Below are positions 25,909 through 34,851 of a stretch of 64,000 nucleotides of DNA, piece by piece (position 1 is the stretch's first letter; each line of letters opens with the position of its first letter). Location of the stretch: positions 496,001 through 560,000 of the forward strand of contig NZ_JAJIWP010000002.1 of the NCBI RefSeq assembly GCF_020880975.1, read 5' to 3'. The stretch comes from Mucilaginibacter sp. UR6-1 (GTDB taxonomy: Bacteria; Bacteroidota; Bacteroidia; Sphingobacteriales; Sphingobacteriaceae). The position numbers and the translations under genes are program-made. The notes under the pieces were generated by a model. That model worked only from the letters and a program-made list of their open reading frames with translations. It did no database searches and was not told the DNA's origin.

Positions 25909-27279
25909 TTATAATTCCCTTACTGCATCCTTAAATTGCTGGCCGCGGTCTTCGTAGTTCTTGAACAGATCGAAGCTGGCGCAAGCCGGTGACAGTAATA
26001 CCGTATCACCTTTCTCAGCCAGGTGGAAGGCTATCTGCGCCGCTTCCTGTGCCGAAAAAGTGTTTACTATCACTTCAACATCATCTTCAAAGGCATCATG
26101 TATGCGTTTGTTGTCCTTACCGAGGCATACAATGGCTTTTACCTTTTGCTTTACCAGATCCTTAAGCATACCGTAATCATTGCCTTTGTCAACACCGCCA
26201 AGTATCAGCACTACATCGCTGGTCATGCTCTCCAAAGCGTACCAGGTTGAGTTAACGTTGGTAGCCTTTGAATCATTAATAAAGCTGATGCCCGATATTT
26301 TAGCAACAAACTCAAGCCTGTGCTCGATGTTCTTAAAGTTGCCCATGCTCTCCCTCATACGCTCATTCCGTAATTCAAGCACCTTGGCCACAATGCCCGA
26401 TGCCATTGAATTATAAATGTTGTGCTTACCCTGCAGGGCCAGATCTTTAATTGACATTGTAAAATGTTCTTGATGAATGTTGATGACAATATTGTCGTTC
26501 TCCAGGTATGCGCCCGGTTGTATATTCTTCTCGATAGAAAAAGGCAGCATTTGCGCGCCAAAAGTGCGGCTTTGCAATCCTTTCAGTGTTTCGGCATCAT
26601 CGGCACAGTATATAAAATAGTCGTGCTCTGTTTGGTTCTGCGTAATGCGGAACTTTGATGCCGCGTAATTTTCCAGCTTATAATCGTACCTGTCCAGGTG
26701 ATCGGGTGTGATGTTGAGCAATACCGCTATATCGGCCTTAAACTCATACATATCATCCAGCATAAAGCTGCTGATCTCTAACACATAATAATCAAAGCTT
26801 TCGGTAGCTACCTGGTAGGCAAAGCTGTTGCCAATGTTACCGGCAAGGCCTACGTTCAATCCCTCGTTTTTCAGGATGTGGTAGGTAAGGCTGGTGGTAG
26901 TGGTTTTTCCGTTTGAGCCGGTAATGCAGATCATCTTAGCCTCGGTATACCTGCCCGCGAACTCGATCTCGGATATTACCGGAGTTTTTTGTTCGCGCAG
27001 CTTTTTAATGATCGGGGCTTTTTCAGGTATACCCGGGCTTTTTACCACTTCGGTAGCGGCCAATATTTTGGCCTCGGTGTGTTGCTGCTCCTCAAAGCGA
27101 ATGTTCCATTGCTGTAACTGTGCTTTGTATTTATCGGCAATCGGCCCAAAGTCTGAAACGAATACATCAAAACCCTTTTGCTGCGCAAGGTATGCGGCAC
27201 CCACGCCGCTTTCGCCGGCGCCAAGCACCACAAGCTTTGCCTGTGCTTTTAAGGTTGGTATGTTTTGTTGTTCGCTCAT
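25909..27279 (-). CDS. murD: UDP-N-acetylmuramoylalanine--D-glutamate ligase
   Basis: The cytoplasmic ligase adding D-glutamate. The 456 residues show an N-terminal UDP-binding domain (VVLGAGESGVGAAYLA), the ATP loop ITGSNGKTTTTSL near residue 120, and the C-terminal FINDSKATNVNSTWYALE segment of the family. LSPACASFDLFKNYEDRGQQF near the end is a strong MurD signature. It lies between mraY and ftsW; both flanking gaps contain dispersed repeats (27282-27413 and 25825-25908). Confidence 0.97.
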   Translation of the reverse strand: MSEQQNIPTLKAQAKLVVLGAGESGVGAAYLAQQKGFDVFVSDFGPIADKYKAQLQQWNIRFEEQQHTEAKILAATEVVKSPGIPEKAPIIKKLREQKTPVISEIEFAGRYTEAKMICITGSNGKTTTTSLTYHILKNEGLNVGLAGNIGNSFAYQVATESFDYYVLEISSFMLDDMYEFKADIAVLLNITPDHLDRYDYKLENYAASKFRITQNQTEHDYFIYCADDAETLKGLQSRTFGAQMLPFSIEKNIQPGAYLENDNIVINIHQEHFTMSIKDLALQGKHNIYNSMASGIVAKVLELRNERMRESMGNFKNIEHRLEFVAKISGISFINDSKATNVNSTWYALESMTSDVVLILGGVDKGNDYGMLKDLVKQKVKAIVCLGKDNKRIHDAFEDDVEVIVNTFSAQEAAQIAFHLAEKGDTVLLSPACASFDLFKNYEDRGQQFKDAVREL

Positions 27280-27281
27280 TT

Positions 27282-27413
27282 TATGATTTCACCGATTGCT
27301 TTCTGATTTCACCGATTTTTTGTTTCTATTTATTCTCTAATTACTAATCTCTAACCTATAATTACCAATCACTACTGACTACTCACCATTCACTATTCAC
27401 CACTCACTAATCC
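27282..27413. repeat. Degenerate repeats in the mraY-murD gap
   Basis: Two copies of TGATTTCACCGATT (27285-27320) are followed by a run of CACTATTCACCACTCACTAA-type words (27335-27413) that begins right after the mraY stop. The first family recurs at 4508-4545. No reading frame is present. Confidence 0.6.
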
Positions 27414-28655
27414 CTACCTCAACTTCAATGTTATTATCGCCATTATCGCCAGCATGATACCTAAGATCCAGAAACGGGTAACTATCTTGGATTCGTGGTA
27501 GCCCTTTTTTTGGTAATGGTGGTGCAGGGGCGACATCAGGAATATCCTGCGGCCCTCGCCGTATTTCTTTTTAGTGTATTTAAAGTACGATACCTGCATA
27601 ATTACCGACATATTCTCGACAATGAAGATGCCGCAGAGGATCGGCAGCATCAGCTCCTTGCGTATCATGATAGCGAATACCGCTATGATACCGCCTATTG
27701 CCAAACTGCCCGTATCACCCATAAAAACCTGGGCAGGGTAGGAGTTGTACCATAAAAAGCCGACACACGCACCCACAAAGGCACCGGCAAAAATTACCAG
27801 CTCGCCGGAGTTGGGTATGTACATTATGTTCAGATAATCGGCAATTACCGTATTGCCCGATACATAAGCCAGCAGCGCCAGCGTAATACCTATAATGGCC
27901 GATGTGCCTGTTGCCAAGCCGTCAATACCATCGGTTATATTGGCCCCGTTGGATATACCGGTTATGATGATGATCACAAAGAACAGGAAAACCACCAATG
28001 CGTATTGCTCATAATCTTCGCCAGTGAATTTTAACACCTTGCTGTAATCGAACTCATTATTCTTGTAAAAAGGCAGGGTAGTGATGGTCGACTTTATATC
28101 CTGTGTATAAACGGGCACATTATCGCGCATATGGAATGATACCGGGGCATCATACGTTACAGGTAGTTTTACTTCCTGGCGGATGATGATACTATCGTTA
28201 AAGTACATCGTCCAGCCTATAAAAAGGGAAAGTATAACCTGCCCGGTGATCTTGAAACGACCAGCCAAACCCTCTTTGTTCTTTTTAAATACCTTTATGT
28301 AATCATCCAAAAAGCCGATAGCCCCCAGCCATATGGTGGTTACCAGCATCATGATGATGTAGATATTTTCAAGGCGGGCAAACAAAAGTGTTGGCACCAC
28401 TATACCCAGTATAATGATGATGCCACCCATTGTAGGCGTGCCTGATTTTTGCATTTGCCCTTCAAGGCCAAGGTTGCGTACGGTTTCGCCTACCTGTTTG
28501 TAGCGCAGGTAATCGATCAGCCTGCGGCCGTATACCGTTGTAATAATTAACGACGTAATTACCGACATAGCCGTACGGAACGTGATGTACTGAAACACCC
28601 CCGCCCCCGGAATGTGGAATTTTTCGTTGAGGTATTGAAAAAGGTAGTACAGCAT
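27414..28655 (-). CDS. mraY: Phospho-N-acetylmuramoyl-pentapeptide-transferase
   Basis: The membrane enzyme that makes lipid I from UDP-MurNAc-pentapeptide and undecaprenyl phosphate. It has 413 residues with about ten hydrophobic helices. Catalytic aspartates are in [12 protein letters not shown] near residue 115 and [12 protein letters not shown] near 245; [12 protein letters not shown] and [11 protein letters not shown] are also present. It is longer than E. coli MraY (360) because of a soluble insert near residues 170-210 ([12 protein letters not shown]...YTQDIKSTI), as seen in other Bacteroidota. Confidence 0.97.
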   Translation of the reverse strand: MLYYLFQYLNEKFHIPGAGVFQYITFRTAMSVITSLIITTVYGRRLIDYLRYKQVGETVRNLGLEGQMQKSGTPTMGGIIIILGIVVPTLLFARLENIYIIMMLVTTIWLGAIGFLDDYIKVFKKNKEGLAGRFKITGQVILSLFIGWTMYFNDSIIIRQEVKLPVTYDAPVSFHMRDNVPVYTQDIKSTITTLPFYKNNEFDYSKVLKFTGEDYEQYALVVFLFFVIIIITGISNGANITDGIDGLATGTSAIIGITLALLAYVSGNTVIADYLNIMYIPNSGELVIFAGAFVGACVGFLWYNSYPAQVFMGDTGSLAIGGIIAVFAIMIRKELMLPILCGIFIVENMSVIMQVSYFKYTKKKYGEGRRIFLMSPLHHHYQKKGYHESKIVTRFWILGIMLAIMAIITLKLR

Positions 28656-28672
28656 GGTTAATATTTATTAGT

Positions 28673-28724
28673 AAATGTGCGAATGTGCAAATGTGCAAAT
28701 ATGCGAGAGTGCGGATGTGCTGAT
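28673..28724. repeat. TGCACAT-type arm, left of the four-helix-bundle gene
   Basis: AAATGTGCGAATGTGCAAAT and following words (TGTGCAAATATGCG, GCGGATGTGCTGATG). Opposite in orientation to 29141-29176; the two arms enclose 28725-29140, as the arms at 14613-14718 enclose only a short spacer. Confidence 0.6.
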
Positions 28725-28758
28725 GATTTTGCTCATTTGGTATTTACTTAGTTTCTTA

Positions 28759-29099
28759 TTAATGTGTTGATGAAATAATCTTTCCTAATACTTTTATTAT
28801 CGACTGTATGTCTTCAAATAAACCATCCTCAAATGGGTAGCTTTTGGCATGTTACATAGCCTAAGCCAATACTTTGTTTCTTCGGCCTCTTTATATGCAA
28901 TTTTGCATTTGTGCCTAAAGTCATCTTTGCTTTGTGCGCCTTGTGCCTCACTTACATTTGCCCCTATTGATGTACCGCTTCTGAATAGTTGATTCGCCAT
29001 ATTGAATTTTCTTTTGCTTTCCAAAAGCTCAGTAAACTCAATGATTTTCAAAGAAAAGTCAAAGGTCAAATCAACAATCAAATTCGGTTTGCTATCCAT
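28759..29099 (-). pseudogene. Four-helix-bundle (S23/IVP-like) protein gene with a -1 frameshift
   Basis: From the ATG at 29099 the frame encodes a typical four-helix-bundle protein of the 23S rRNA intervening-sequence family: FDFSLKIIEFTELLES, ANQLFRSGTSIGANVSEAQGA and YKEAEETKYWLRLC. After ...LCNMPK it runs into unrelated residues and stops at about residue 100. One extra A in the AAAA run (28842-28845 in plus sense TTTT) would restore KSYPFEDGLFEDIQSIIKVL...SSTH ending at 28759, which matches the usual C-terminal helix. So it is a frameshifted gene or a sequencing indel. It sits inside the dcw cluster between mraY and murE, bracketed by inverted TGCACAT-type arms. Function of the family is unknown. 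Confidence 0.82.
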
Positions 29100-29140
29100 A
29101 CTTATGTTATCTGTTTATCTAATCATTTAACTAACCTTTA

Positions 29141-29176
29141 CATCTGCATATCTGCACATTTACACATCTGCACATC
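29141..29176. repeat. TGCACAT-type arm, right of the four-helix-bundle gene
   Basis: CATCTGCATATCTGCACATT followed by TACACATCTGCACATC. It ends 2 bp before the murE stop codon and faces the arm at 28673-28724. Confidence 0.6.
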
Positions 29177-29178
29177 CT

Positions 29179-30639
29179 CTACACCATTTCTTTAAAAAGC
29201 GCTACCAACTCTTCCATATCGTCAAAGTGGTTGCGTACGCCGTTAATTTCCTGGTATTTTTCGTGGCCCTTGCCGGCAAGCAATATTACATCTCCGGGTT
29301 TGGCTAAAGTGCAGGCTGTTTTTATGGCCTCGCGCCTGTCGGTTATGCTTAATACATGGCGTTTAAATGCCGGGTCTACGCCTGCTTTCATATCTTCAAT
29401 AATTTGCGCAGGGTCTTCGCTGCGCGGATTATCTGAGGTAAGGATTACGTTATCGCTCCATTCGCAGGCTACCTTTGCCATTACAGGGCGTTTGGTTTTA
29501 TCCCGATCGCCGCCGCAGCCAATTACGGTGATCACCTTCTCGTTACCTTTGCGTATGCCATGAATGGTGCTCAGTACATTCTGCACAGCATCAGGCGTAT
29601 GCGCGTAATCAACAATGCCTATTACCTTGTTGGGTGCAACTATATAATCAAAGCGGCCTTCGGCACCGGGTAGTTTGCTTAGGCTGGTTAAAACCTTGGC
29701 CCTGTCCTGGTCAAGCAGCATGGCGGTAGCGTAAACCGCCAGCAGGTTGTAAGCATTAAAAGTGCCCACCATCCTGAACCACACTTCATCATTATCAATA
29801 TTGAGCAGCAGGCCGTCAAATTCACTTTCCAGTATCTTGGCTTTATAGTCGGCCATGCTTTTAAGGGCATAGCTTTTTTTGTGCGCTTTGGTGTTTTGCA
29901 GCATTACGCTGCCATTCTTATCGTCGGCATTGGTAAGCGCGAAGGCATTTTTAGGCAATCCGTCAAAAAAAGCCTTTTTAGCATCACGATAGGCCAGGAA
30001 CGTTTTATGGTAATCCAGGTGATCGTGCGTAAGGTTGGTAAATATGCCACCCGCGAATGTTAAACCTTGTATGCGATGTTGTGCTACGGCGTGCGAGCTT
30101 ACCTCCATAAAGCAATAATCGCAACCCTGTGCAACCATTTCGGCAAGCAACTCATTAAGCGCTACCGGATCGGGTGTGGTATGGGTGGATGGAATGATGG
30201 TGCCGTTTATCTGGTTTTCAACGGTTGATAACAATCCGCATTTATAACCCATATCTCGAAATAATTGGTATAATAGCGTAGCGATAGTGGTTTTACCATT
30301 AGTGCCTGTTACGCCAACCAGTTTAAGGTTTGATGAGGGATTTTCGTAAAAATTGGCGGCAACAATACCTAAAGCCACGGCAGAGTCAGCAACCATTAAA
30401 AAATCAACCTCACCGGTAACGTGCGCAGGCAGGTCCTCACAAATTACGGCTGCGGCGCCTTGCTTTACGGCTTGTTCAATATAATTGTGCCCGTCAACAA
30501 CAGTACCCCTTACGGCTACAAACAACGAGCCGGGCACTACCTTGCGCGAATCAAAAACAACGGCCGTTATTTCAACATCCGCGCTGCCTTGTAAGTCGGT
30601 AAATGCAAGCCCCTCAATTATATCGCTTAAATATCTCAT
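29179..30639 (-). CDS. murE: UDP-MurNAc-tripeptide ligase, meso-DAP type
   Basis: It adds the third residue of the stem peptide. The 486 residues include the ATP loop GVTGTNGKTTIATLL near residue 110, the N-terminal uridine-binding domain, and ILTSDNPRSEDP near 405; DNPR is the motif of enzymes that add meso-diaminopimelate rather than lysine. This agrees with dapA in the window. Its start overlaps the end of the upstream transpeptidase gene by 4 bp, so translation is probably coupled. murF, which would follow in many bacteria, is absent. Confidence 0.97.
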   Translation of the reverse strand: MRYLSDIIEGLAFTDLQGSADVEITAVVFDSRKVVPGSLFVAVRGTVVDGHNYIEQAVKQGAAAVICEDLPAHVTGEVDFLMVADSAVALGIVAANFYENPSSNLKLVGVTGTNGKTTIATLLYQLFRDMGYKCGLLSTVENQINGTIIPSTHTTPDPVALNELLAEMVAQGCDYCFMEVSSHAVAQHRIQGLTFAGGIFTNLTHDHLDYHKTFLAYRDAKKAFFDGLPKNAFALTNADDKNGSVMLQNTKAHKKSYALKSMADYKAKILESEFDGLLLNIDNDEVWFRMVGTFNAYNLLAVYATAMLLDQDRAKVLTSLSKLPGAEGRFDYIVAPNKVIGIVDYAHTPDAVQNVLSTIHGIRKGNEKVITVIGCGGDRDKTKRPVMAKVACEWSDNVILTSDNPRSEDPAQIIEDMKAGVDPAFKRHVLSITDRREAIKTACTLAKPGDVILLAGKGHEKYQEINGVRNHFDDMEELVALFKEMV

Positions 30640-32738
30640 TGCAGTTCCAGTATAATTTTAGATCCTCTTGGTATTATGCTCCCGCCCGTAACCGATTGTT
30701 TTTTTACCATGCCGCTGCCGCGCGCGGTTACTTTATAGCCGGCGTTGCCCATTACATACAGTGCATCACTCAGGCCCATGCCGGTAACGTTGGGTACCGA
30801 GCCTTTTTTAACCTTGGTATCTTCAAACGCTATACCGCTGCTGGTATCAATGCCGTTTTCCAAAGCATTTACCGAGGCGTATAATGGTTTAAGACCAAGC
30901 TTATTATATACCTGTTTAAGTGCTTTTACATTACCTTGTTTAACATCGGGCATGCTGGTATTGCCTACCAGGTGCTCGGTTTGGTTTTGGTTAATGTGCA
31001 TATCGGCAGCATAAACCTTATCGGCTATTTCCCTAAAAACCGGGCCTGATACTGCGGCGCCATAGTAGCCATTCTTAGGGTCGTTAATAACCACGATCAG
31101 CGAGTACTTAGGCTTATCAGCAGGGAAGTAACCGCAAAATGATGCCTGGTATTGCCTGTTTGCCTTGTAACCGCGGTTACCATCGGCCACTTGCGCAGTG
31201 CCTGATTTACCTGCAACCTTATAAACCGGGTTGTTAATAATGTTTTTACCGGTACCCTCGGTTATTACACCCTCAAGCATCGCTTTCATTTTGCTCAGCG
31301 TAACGTCCGAGCATATTTTGGGGTTCACAACTTTAGCGTTAAAATGCTCAACGGTATTACCTAAACGACGAATCTCGCGCACAAAAATCGGCGAGATATA
31401 TTTGCCGTTATTGGCTATAGCGTTGTAGAACGACAGCATTTTTAATGGTGTAAGCTGCATCTCATAACCATAAGCCATTTGCGGTAAGCTCATGTTTTTG
31501 TTCCAGCTACGATTGTTAGGGTTTTTTACAACCGGTTTTGCTTCACCCGGAATTTGCAGGCCCATTTTTTCGTTCAGCTTCCAATCATATAAATGATCGG
31601 TGAACTGAGATTGATTTTCATGGTAAGCGGTATTCACCAAATAGGCAACCGCCGCGTTTGACGACTCCTCAAATGCCTTTTTAACGGTTACGCGGCCAAT
31701 GCTGCCGTGCGAATCTTTAATGTTATGGCCCTTGATTGGATATACACCGGTGTTCACCATAGTATTGGTATCTACCTTGTTATCCTCCAGCAAAGCCATG
31801 TACGATGCTACCTTAAAAGTAGAACCAGGGTCCTGGTTACCGGCAATGGCGTAATTGAATTTCTCTTTGTAAACGCCATCCTCAACTTTGGTAAAGTTGG
31901 CCACCGCGCGAACCTCGCCTGTGGTTACTTCCATTAATATAGCGGTACCATGGTGTGCATCGCTTTTGATCATCTGCTTTTCGAGCGCGGTTTGCACCAC
32001 ATCCTGAAAGTTTACATCTATAGTAGAGATAATGTCAGCACCTTCTTTCGGGGCAATATCATAGTCGCCGTCATTCACGGGCATCCATATGCCACCGGCA
32101 ATGCGCTGCATCAGCCTGCGGCCTTTTTCGCCGTTGATGTAACCCGCGTAAGCGCCCTCTAAACCAACCGGGTTTTGCACGTTATCATTTTTATAACCTA
32201 TGGTACGTGCCGCCAGTGTTTGGAAAGGCATAATGCGCTTGTTTTTTTGCACCGCAATTAAACCTCCGCGGTATTTACCCATATTGAAGATGGGGAACTG
32301 GCGTACTTTTTTTAATTGCTGATAAGTTACCTTGCGTTTCAGTAAAAAATAACGGGCTTTTTCGTGCCTGGCCTCACGCAGTATGCGCGCGTACTGGCGT
32401 GCGGATTTATCAGCAAATAACCCCGAAAGCTTACCGGACAGCGAGTCAACCTTATCGTAAAATATCTTGTCGTTTTCAATAGCTCCGGCAAGCATATCCA
32501 TACGCAGCTCATACTCAGGTACTGAAGTAGCCAGCAGGCTGCCATCAACCGAGAATATGTTACCACGACCGGCCTCCACATCCATGTTGCGTACTGAAAG
32601 GCTATCGGCCATGGAGCGCCATTTTTTACCTTGTACAACCTGAACACGGCCAAGTTGAAATACAACGGCAATAGCAAAAAGCAGGATCAACCCGAAAGCA
32701 AGGTAAACCCTGAGCAGTATGTTGGTCCTAATTCCCAT
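30636..32738 (-). CDS. ftsI: Septal transpeptidase, FtsI/PBP3-type with PASTA domains
   Basis: A 700-residue class B penicillin-binding protein. It has a short cytoplasmic N-terminus, one transmembrane helix near residues 8-28, a dimerisation domain, then the transpeptidase domain with the active-site STFK at 306-309, SSN near 355 and KSGT near 510. Two C-terminal PASTA-like repeats follow (MPDVKQGNVKAL and VPNVTGMGLSDAL). PASTA domains are common in Firmicutes PBPs and in Bacteroidota FtsI but absent from E. coli FtsI. It overlaps both ftsL (11 bp) and murE (4 bp). Confidence 0.95.
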   Translation of the reverse strand: MGIRTNILLRVYLAFGLILLFAIAVVFQLGRVQVVQGKKWRSMADSLSVRNMDVEAGRGNIFSVDGSLLATSVPEYELRMDMLAGAIENDKIFYDKVDSLSGKLSGLFADKSARQYARILREARHEKARYFLLKRKVTYQQLKKVRQFPIFNMGKYRGGLIAVQKNKRIMPFQTLAARTIGYKNDNVQNPVGLEGAYAGYINGEKGRRLMQRIAGGIWMPVNDGDYDIAPKEGADIISTIDVNFQDVVQTALEKQMIKSDAHHGTAILMEVTTGEVRAVANFTKVEDGVYKEKFNYAIAGNQDPGSTFKVASYMALLEDNKVDTNTMVNTGVYPIKGHNIKDSHGSIGRVTVKKAFEESSNAAVAYLVNTAYHENQSQFTDHLYDWKLNEKMGLQIPGEAKPVVKNPNNRSWNKNMSLPQMAYGYEMQLTPLKMLSFYNAIANNGKYISPIFVREIRRLGNTVEHFNAKVVNPKICSDVTLSKMKAMLEGVITEGTGKNIINNPVYKVAGKSGTAQVADGNRGYKANRQYQASFCGYFPADKPKYSLIVVINDPKNGYYGAAVSGPVFREIADKVYAADMHINQNQTEHLVGNTSMPDVKQGNVKALKQVYNKLGLKPLYASVNALENGIDTSSGIAFEDTKVKKGSVPNVTGMGLSDALYVMGNAGYKVTARGSGMVKKQSVTGGSIIPRGSKIILELQ

Positions 32739-33138
32739 TTTGATCCTCCTTAACGGTTATTTTTTGAGGTGGTTCAATAGATTGTTTTATGCCGATGGTA
32801 TCGGTACGTTTAGCTACCTCGGTCAGCGTGCTTTTGTAAGCCAGCTCAGCCTTCGCCGATTTATAATCCCAGGTAAGCTCCTTTAATTCTTTACTTACTT
32901 TATCAATTTCGCGCAGGTTTCGCTCAGCCAAATGCCTGTTGGCAATGTAAAGCATACACAAAAACGCTACATATAAAATAAAAGGCAGGGCCTTAGTGGC
33001 CTCCTCGGTGGTTACAAAGCCTTTGTTTAAAAATTGCGTAAAAAAGTTGTCCGGTATTTCACGCACCGGCTTTTCTTCCACAATCAGTTGCTTTTCGGCT
33101 ACTTCTTCCTCAATTTCACTACGTAGGCGGTTCGTCAT
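32728..33138 (-). CDS. FtsL-like cell division protein
   Basis: A 136-residue bitopic protein: an acidic cytoplasmic part, a hydrophobic helix near residues 44-64 (ALPFILYVAFLCMLYIANRHLA) and a heptad-rich segment (NLREIDKVSKELKELTWDYKSAKAEL) that suits an extracytoplasmic coiled coil. Size, topology and position between rsmH and the transpeptidase gene are those of FtsL. Sequence identity is usually too low to prove it, so the symbol is left out. It overlaps rsmH by ATGA and the transpeptidase gene by 11 bp. Confidence 0.8.
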   Translation of the reverse strand: MTNRLRSEIEEEVAEKQLIVEEKPVREIPDNFFTQFLNKGFVTTEEATKALPFILYVAFLCMLYIANRHLAERNLREIDKVSKELKELTWDYKSAKAELAYKSTLTEVAKRTDTIGIKQSIEPPQKITVKEDQNGN

Positions 33139-34040
33139 TTCTTTACAGCTATTCTAAGTTTCGCGCTGCGCGCCCTGTTGTTATCTTTTATCTCATCCTC
33201 GGTTGCGGTAATAGCGCCACGGCTCACCGCGTCCAAAGGTTTTTTATCATTACCATAAAGGTCTTTCTCTACCTCGCCGCTAAATTTGCCTTTGGCGATG
33301 AAGTTTTTTACCAGCCTGTCTTCCAGTGAATGGTATGACATTACCACCAGCCTGCCGCCGGTGCCCAGTACCTCAGCCGATTGGGTCAAAAAATCCTTTA
33401 ATGCTTCCAGTTCCTGGTTTACCTCAATACGCAGCGCCTGGAATACCTGTGCCAGGTATTTGTTTTCCTTGCCGCGTGGTATCAGGTTGATGATGGCGTT
33501 TTTCAGATCGGCAATGGTATTAAGCGGCGTATTCAGCCTTGCTGTCGCGATGGTTTTAGCCAGCGATTTAGCATTCTGTATCTCACCGTAAATACCAAAA
33601 ATGCGGTGCAGCTCGGCCTCACTGTAAGTATTCACCACTTCCTTAGCGGTCAGGGTGTCGGCCTGGTTCATGCGCATATCCAGCTCGGCATCAAAGCGGA
33701 TAGAAAATCCGCGGTCGGCCTGGTCAAACTGGTATGATGATACACCCAGATCGGCCAGTATTCCATCAACCGGAATAGCATCATGTAAGCGGCAAAAGTT
33801 TTTCAGGAACCTGAAATTCTGATCAACAAAAGTGAAGCGTTCATCGTCGGGGATGTTCTGCTGCGCGTCGGCATCCTGGTCAAATGCGATCAGGCGGCCC
33901 TGGGGGCTTAAATGTTTCAGTATTTCACGGGAGTGGCCGCCGCCGCCAAAAGTAACGTCAACATAAGTGCCGTTGGGTTTTATGGCCAGTGCGTCAATAC
34001 ATTCCTTAAGCATTACAGGTACGTGGTAAACGTTATTCAT
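33135..34040 (-). CDS. rsmH: 16S rRNA (cytosine(1402)-N(4))-methyltransferase
   Basis: The SAM-dependent enzyme that N4-methylates C1402 of 16S rRNA; formerly MraW. The 301 residues begin with HVPVMLKECIDAL and the SAM loop VDVTFGGGGHSREIL near residue 29, then DGILADLGVSSYQFD near 102 and SYHSLEDRLVKNF near 230. It overlaps mraZ by 8 bp upstream and ftsL by 4 bp downstream. Length and motifs are normal for the family. Confidence 0.97.
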   Translation of the reverse strand: MNNVYHVPVMLKECIDALAIKPNGTYVDVTFGGGGHSREILKHLSPQGRLIAFDQDADAQQNIPDDERFTFVDQNFRFLKNFCRLHDAIPVDGILADLGVSSYQFDQADRGFSIRFDAELDMRMNQADTLTAKEVVNTYSEAELHRIFGIYGEIQNAKSLAKTIATARLNTPLNTIADLKNAIINLIPRGKENKYLAQVFQALRIEVNQELEALKDFLTQSAEVLGTGGRLVVMSYHSLEDRLVKNFIAKGKFSGEVEKDLYGNDKKPLDAVSRGAITATEDEIKDNNRARSAKLRIAVKK

Positions 34041-34497
34041 CGTTCCTCCTTCCTGCGCTGCCCATTACCTGCTCGGCCATCGCGGCAAAATCATCCGGGA
34101 TGCTGTTCATCAGCTCATCATAAGCGGCCGGTGCCCATAGCTCAATTTTATTAAGCTGGCAGGCAATAACCACCTCGTTGCCAATACCGGCATAATCAAG
34201 CAGTGCTTTTGGCAACAGTACACGGCCGGCGGCATCCAACGATAAGCCCATGGCTCCACGGGTGAAAAAGCGCACAAAATCGCGGCTTTTCCTGTCGTAT
34301 TGATTAAGTTTGCTCAGGTCGTTCACCGTATTTTCCCATTCTGTTTTGGTATATATCGTTAACTGTTTTTCAAAGCCACGCAAAATCACAAGACCCTCTC
34401 CTTCAACTCCGGGGAGTTGTTTCTTGAGGTCCGAAGGGATCATTAAGCGCCCCTTGGCATCCAGCTTGCAATCATATTCACCTAACAGGAATGACAT
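34033..34497 (-). CDS. mraZ: Transcriptional regulator MraZ
   Basis: A 154-residue protein with two SpoVT/AbrB-like halves: GEYDCKLDAKGRLMIPSDLK near residue 6 and GAMGLSLDAAGRVLLPKALLDYAG near 82. MraZ forms a ring and binds direct repeats upstream of its own gene to control the dcw operon. Three such repeats with exact 10-bp spacing lie 47-71 bp upstream of the start (34544-34568), so autoregulation is well supported by sequence. It is the first gene of the cluster. Confidence 0.96.
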   Translation of the reverse strand: MSFLLGEYDCKLDAKGRLMIPSDLKKQLPGVEGEGLVILRGFEKQLTIYTKTEWENTVNDLSKLNQYDRKSRDFVRFFTRGAMGLSLDAAGRVLLPKALLDYAGIGNEVVIACQLNKIELWAPAAYDELMNSIPDDFAAMAEQVMGSAGRRNDE

Positions 34498-34543
34498 CTA
34501 TGGTATATCGGCAATATTTGTAACGTAAAAGTAAATCACTTTT

Positions 34544-34568
34544 CCCACTTTCTACCACTTTTCCCCAC
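34544..34568 (-). promoter_or_regulatory. MraZ box: three 10-bp-spaced direct repeats
   Basis: On the minus strand GTGGG, GTGGT and GTGGG occur at 34568-34564, 34558-34554 and 34548-34544, each separated by five A/G-rich bases. This is the arrangement bound by MraZ (TGGGN with N5 spacers). A -7-like box lies just downstream, so binding would block the mraZ promoter. Confidence 0.85.
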
Positions 34569-34662
34569 TAAAAGTTTTCAACATTTTTAGTGCGCTTTTT
34601 GTTGCATTATTTTTATAAATAATTTGGCTGTAAAACAGCTATTTACAGGGATGAGTAGTGCG

Positions 34663-34677
34663 GTGGGAAAAAGTGGA
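34663..34677 (+). promoter_or_regulatory. Second, plus-strand pair of MraZ-box-like repeats
   Basis: GTGGG AAAAA GTGGA has the same 10-bp period as the mraZ operator but faces the divergent gene at 34852. Only two repeats are seen. Confidence 0.4.
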
Positions 34678-34851
34678 GCAGAAATGCGGCTTATTCACCA
34701 AAATTAGATGAGATCAGCAATTAAATCGCGAACCTGATTACTGAAAATTTAAGATCGGTGTTTGTAGGTCCCATTTTTTTTTCGATCGTCGGGTCTGTTA
34801 TTATATTTGAGAGCCGGATGGTATTTAAGCATATCCCGGGCAAAATCAGTT

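Larger units (their letters stand above)
34498..34851. other. Intergenic region between divergent mraZ and the 34852 gene
   Basis: It contains the MraZ box array, a TACTTTTA sequence (minus sense, 34526-34533) that resembles a -7 box, and a second pair of GTGGG-type repeats on the plus strand (34663-34677). The rest is AT-rich with nothing recognised. Confidence 0.55.

Noticed and set aside
28673..28724. Regularly spaced TGTGCAAAT-type words as a CRISPR array
   Set aside because: Units are 8-12 bp, without constant spacers, and no cas gene is present. The sequence fits a degenerate repeat arm.
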